From: CAXQRU01 sp964226685 | Lineage (GTDB): Bacteria; Pseudomonadota; Gammaproteobacteria; Pseudomonadales; Cellvibrionaceae | Direction: 5' to 3' | NCBI GenBank assembly: GCA_964226685.1 | Contig: CAXQRU010000171.1 | Coordinates: 1 to 16,960, forward strand | DNA length: 16,960 bases | Made by a program: the position numbers and the translations under genes | Shown here: positions 15,731-16,960 of the stretch, piece by piece | Position numbering within the stretch: the stretch's first letter is position 1 | How the letters are laid out: every line of letters starts with the position of its first letter | The notes under the pieces: generated by a model | Databases searched by the model: none | What the model was told of the DNA's origin: nothing | The model's input: the letters and a program-made list of their open reading frames with translations, nothing else

Positions 15731-16030
15731 CTTATTGAAAACCATCTAAATTTCTTAGAGGAATTAGAAAACAATCACCCTGATGAGGAGTTTTACCAAT
15801 ATCAGCTGCGAGCTATGCTGATCAGACAAGTCCCTGATGTGTTGATCGAATATAAATATGGCGCTCCTGATGATTTAAAGCAAATGTATAAGAGAGTCTG
15901 TTCCTTTTCCATTTCAGATAGGTTACAGCGATTATTTTTTAGTTATGGCGTGTCGAGTTATGGTTTATGCATTAAAAATAGTGATGTTTATGTGTGCTCT
16001 ATTTGCAAACGTAGCAACCGCAGAGGGTGA
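15731..16030 (+). pseudogene. Headless reading frame upstream of the LysM gene, possible gene fragment
   Basis: After the TAA at 15728-15730 a frame stays open for 99 codons. Its first 70 or so read like real protein: LIENHLNFLEELENNHPDEE, then FYQYQLRAMLIRQVPDVLIE and YGAPDDLKQMYKRV. No ATG, GTG or TTG occurs before ATG 15815, which lies within this protein-like stretch, so the true start seems missing. The tail after about 15940 simply reads the LysM signal-peptide region out of frame. One extra T in the T6 run (15935-15940) would end the frame at a TAG three bases before the LysM ATG, so a one-base deletion there is plausible. If intact, the shortest CDS is 15815-16030 (71 residues). The family is not recognised. 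Confidence 0.35.
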
Positions 16031-16610
16031 GGTTACCGTAACCTCCGGTTTTAATTATCATGACTCTGATGACGCTGGAGCCCAAGGCGTTAGTCAGGTT
16101 GACTCCAACATTGATGCTTCCACTCCTGCCGAACAAACCCAATACTACACTATTCAATCTGGTGACTCTTTATCAAAAATTGCGAAGGAATACTTGGGAA
16201 ACGCTATGAATTATGGAAAAATTTTTGACGCAAATAGAGAGGTGATAAAGGACCCCGATTTAATTTATCCGGGCCAGAAAATTCGCATTCCTTTTTCTTT
16301 CGACAAACCCAAAGCAGATACACCCATAGTGAATTCAGATAGTACTCCTGCAATCCTTGAGGTGTACTTTGAGTATGAAGACGGTAGACGAATACCAGGC
16401 AACTACGTTGAGATTGGTAACCGAGTTAATTGGGTAATAAGAACAAAAAATTTGGTCGGTGAAACTATAACCATCAACTTCGGCAATACGGATGACTATG
16501 ACTTGGACTATGAGGGCACCATTATTCGCGGTGATATCTTGGAAGGCATTAGAATTAAGAGTGATTTACACAAAATACCACTAACAATCATACATCCACA
16601 ATCAAAATAG
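15945..16610 (+). CDS. Secreted LysM-domain protein with C-terminal beta-rich domain
   Basis: The 221-residue product has a signal peptide (hydrophobic core about 8-21, probable cleavage after ATA at 26). A low-complexity acidic linker to about 64 follows. One LysM domain spans 66-116 (YYTIQSGDSLSKIAKEYLG through IYPGQKIRIP), which should bind peptidoglycan or chitin-like glycan. The last 85 residues (from AILEVYFEYEDGRRIPG to IKSDLHKIPLTIIHPQ) look like an immunoglobulin-like beta sandwich with the segment WVIRTKNLVGETITINF. I associate this type of segment with LysM/Ig modules in secreted effector contexts, but that is memory-based inference. No catalytic domain is present. ATG 15960 is an alternative start. 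The start overlaps the headless upstream frame. The protein may tether or target partners to the cell wall. Confidence 0.75.
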   Translation: MACRVMVYALKIVMFMCALFANVATAEGEVTVTSGFNYHDSDDAGAQGVSQVDSNIDASTPAEQTQYYTIQSGDSLSKIAKEYLGNAMNYGKIFDANREVIKDPDLIYPGQKIRIPFSFDKPKADTPIVNSDSTPAILEVYFEYEDGRRIPGNYVEIGNRVNWVIRTKNLVGETITINFGNTDDYDLDYEGTIIRGDILEGIRIKSDLHKIPLTIIHPQSK

Positions 16611-16627
16611 GTATTATTAATGGTTAG

Positions 16628-16804
16628 GCATTGGCTATTCAGTCATGGGCAACACAACTCAACTTATTGAAAAAAGAAGATTTCCCAAATATTGCAATAT
16701 GAAAGGGTAACGCCGCTGAAATATTTCCTCCAACATGGGTAGATGATGCTAGGTTTTACAAAAATTCCTACATGTGGCAATACACTAGAACTCAAAATCT
16801 ATGA
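16628..16804 (+). pseudogene. Interrupted gene remnant between the LysM gene and the last gene
   Basis: This frame reads ALAIQSWATQLNLLKKEDF, PNIAI, then an in-frame TGA (16700-16702), then KGNAAEIFPPTWVDDARFYK and NSYMWQYTRTQNL, ending in a TGA that overlaps the next ATG as ATGA (16801-16804). Both halves look like natural protein, and the terminal ATGA overlap argues that the downstream half is the true 3' end of a gene once coupled to its neighbour. No ATG lies early enough; the frame is closed upstream by TAG 16625-16627, and TTG 16631 is the only candidate start. It may be a decayed gene, or one intact in the cell and broken here by sequence errors. No family is recognised. Confidence 0.4.
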
Positions 16805-16915
16805 AAACAACTTTATTTTACCTTATTTTAATGACTTCTCATTTCGCATTTTCAATTGAAGTATGTGAAGAGCCCACCACTACAGCAAAAGAAGCCTTTC
16901 AAATTGTTTCTGAGC
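16801..16915 (+). CDS. Exported protein, N-terminal 38 residues only
   Basis: ATG 16801 begins a signal peptide (MKTTLFYLILMTSHFAFS), followed by IEVCEEPTTTAKEAFQIVSE, and runs into adapter at 16916. The apparent stop a few codons later comes from adapter sequence, not the gene. It overlaps the end of the interrupted frame before it as ATGA. The mature N-terminus with cysteine and a following helix suggests a small periplasmic protein. The part present is too short to name. Confidence 0.5.
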
Positions 16916-16960
16916 AGATCGGAAGAGCACACGTCTGAACTCCAGTCACGATCGTTAATC
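16916..16960 (+). other. Illumina TruSeq index adapter remnant (not biological)
   Basis: Bases 16916-16949 match the TruSeq indexed adapter from AGATCGGAAGAGC through CCAGTCAC. The following eight bases (gatcgtta) sit in the i7 index position and the final ATC agrees with the next fixed adapter segment. Mask before use. Confidence 0.97.

Noticed and set aside
16623..16629. GTTAGGC resembling an integron attC core site
   Set aside because: No matching RYYYAAC partner at attC spacing upstream, no imperfect palindrome between them, and no integrase in the window.
16743..16859. 38-codon frame (ATG 16743) overlapping the last gene
   Set aside because: Competes with the signal-peptide frame at 16801, lacks a ribosome site and shows no domain-like features.

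Overview
The window is a gammaproteobacterial fragment whose first two thirds hold a lipopolysaccharide (LPS) inner-core locus. The set msbA, waaA, waaL, hldD, waaF, hldE, a waaC-like heptosyltransferase and a Kdo kinase points to a Gram-negative, probably marine Gammaproteobacteria (Cellvibrionales-like would fit). The genus call is inference from gene content only. Both ends carry Illumina TruSeq adapter sequence (about 1-39 and 16916-16960). The fragment is therefore bounded by library adapters, and the two terminal genes are cut by the library, not by biology.

Layout. (A) 40-4298, minus strand: UDP-glucuronate 4-epimerase-like gene, msbA, waaA, then the first 40 codons of a DoxX-like membrane protein. 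The first three genes are joined by one-base TAATG stop/start overlaps. (B) 4418-10722, plus strand, behind a convincing sigma70 promoter at 4358-4386: waaL-like O-antigen ligase, GT4 glycosyltransferase, hldD, waaF, hldE, SAM methyltransferase. Every junction overlaps by 1 to 11 bases, so this looks like one operon. (C) 10686-12900, minus strand: a waaC-like GT9 heptosyltransferase followed by an MscS-family channel, whose 3' end overlaps the methyltransferase convergently by 37 bases. (D) 12899-13594, plus strand: a kdkA-like Kdo kinase whose ATG shares the palindromic CATG with the divergent waaC-like gene.

Together A-D cover ADP-heptose synthesis (HldE, HldD), Kdo transfer to lipid A (WaaA), Kdo phosphorylation (KdkA-like), heptose transfer (WaaC-like, WaaF), flipping of core-lipid A (MsbA) and periplasmic O-antigen attachment (WaaL). 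A GT4 enzyme, a sugar-nucleotide epimerase and a methyltransferase are the locus-specific decorations.

(E) 13595-16915 looks different: AT-rich, loosely packed and unrelated to LPS. It holds an exported serine beta-lactamase-fold hydrolase (NylB-like), a tiny lipoprotein with a perfect 30-bp in-frame tandem duplication, a secreted LysM protein with a C-terminal beta-rich domain, at least two frames that look like broken genes, and the start of another exported protein. This is an accessory region with gene decay. I found no RNA genes, CRISPR array or complete mobile element.
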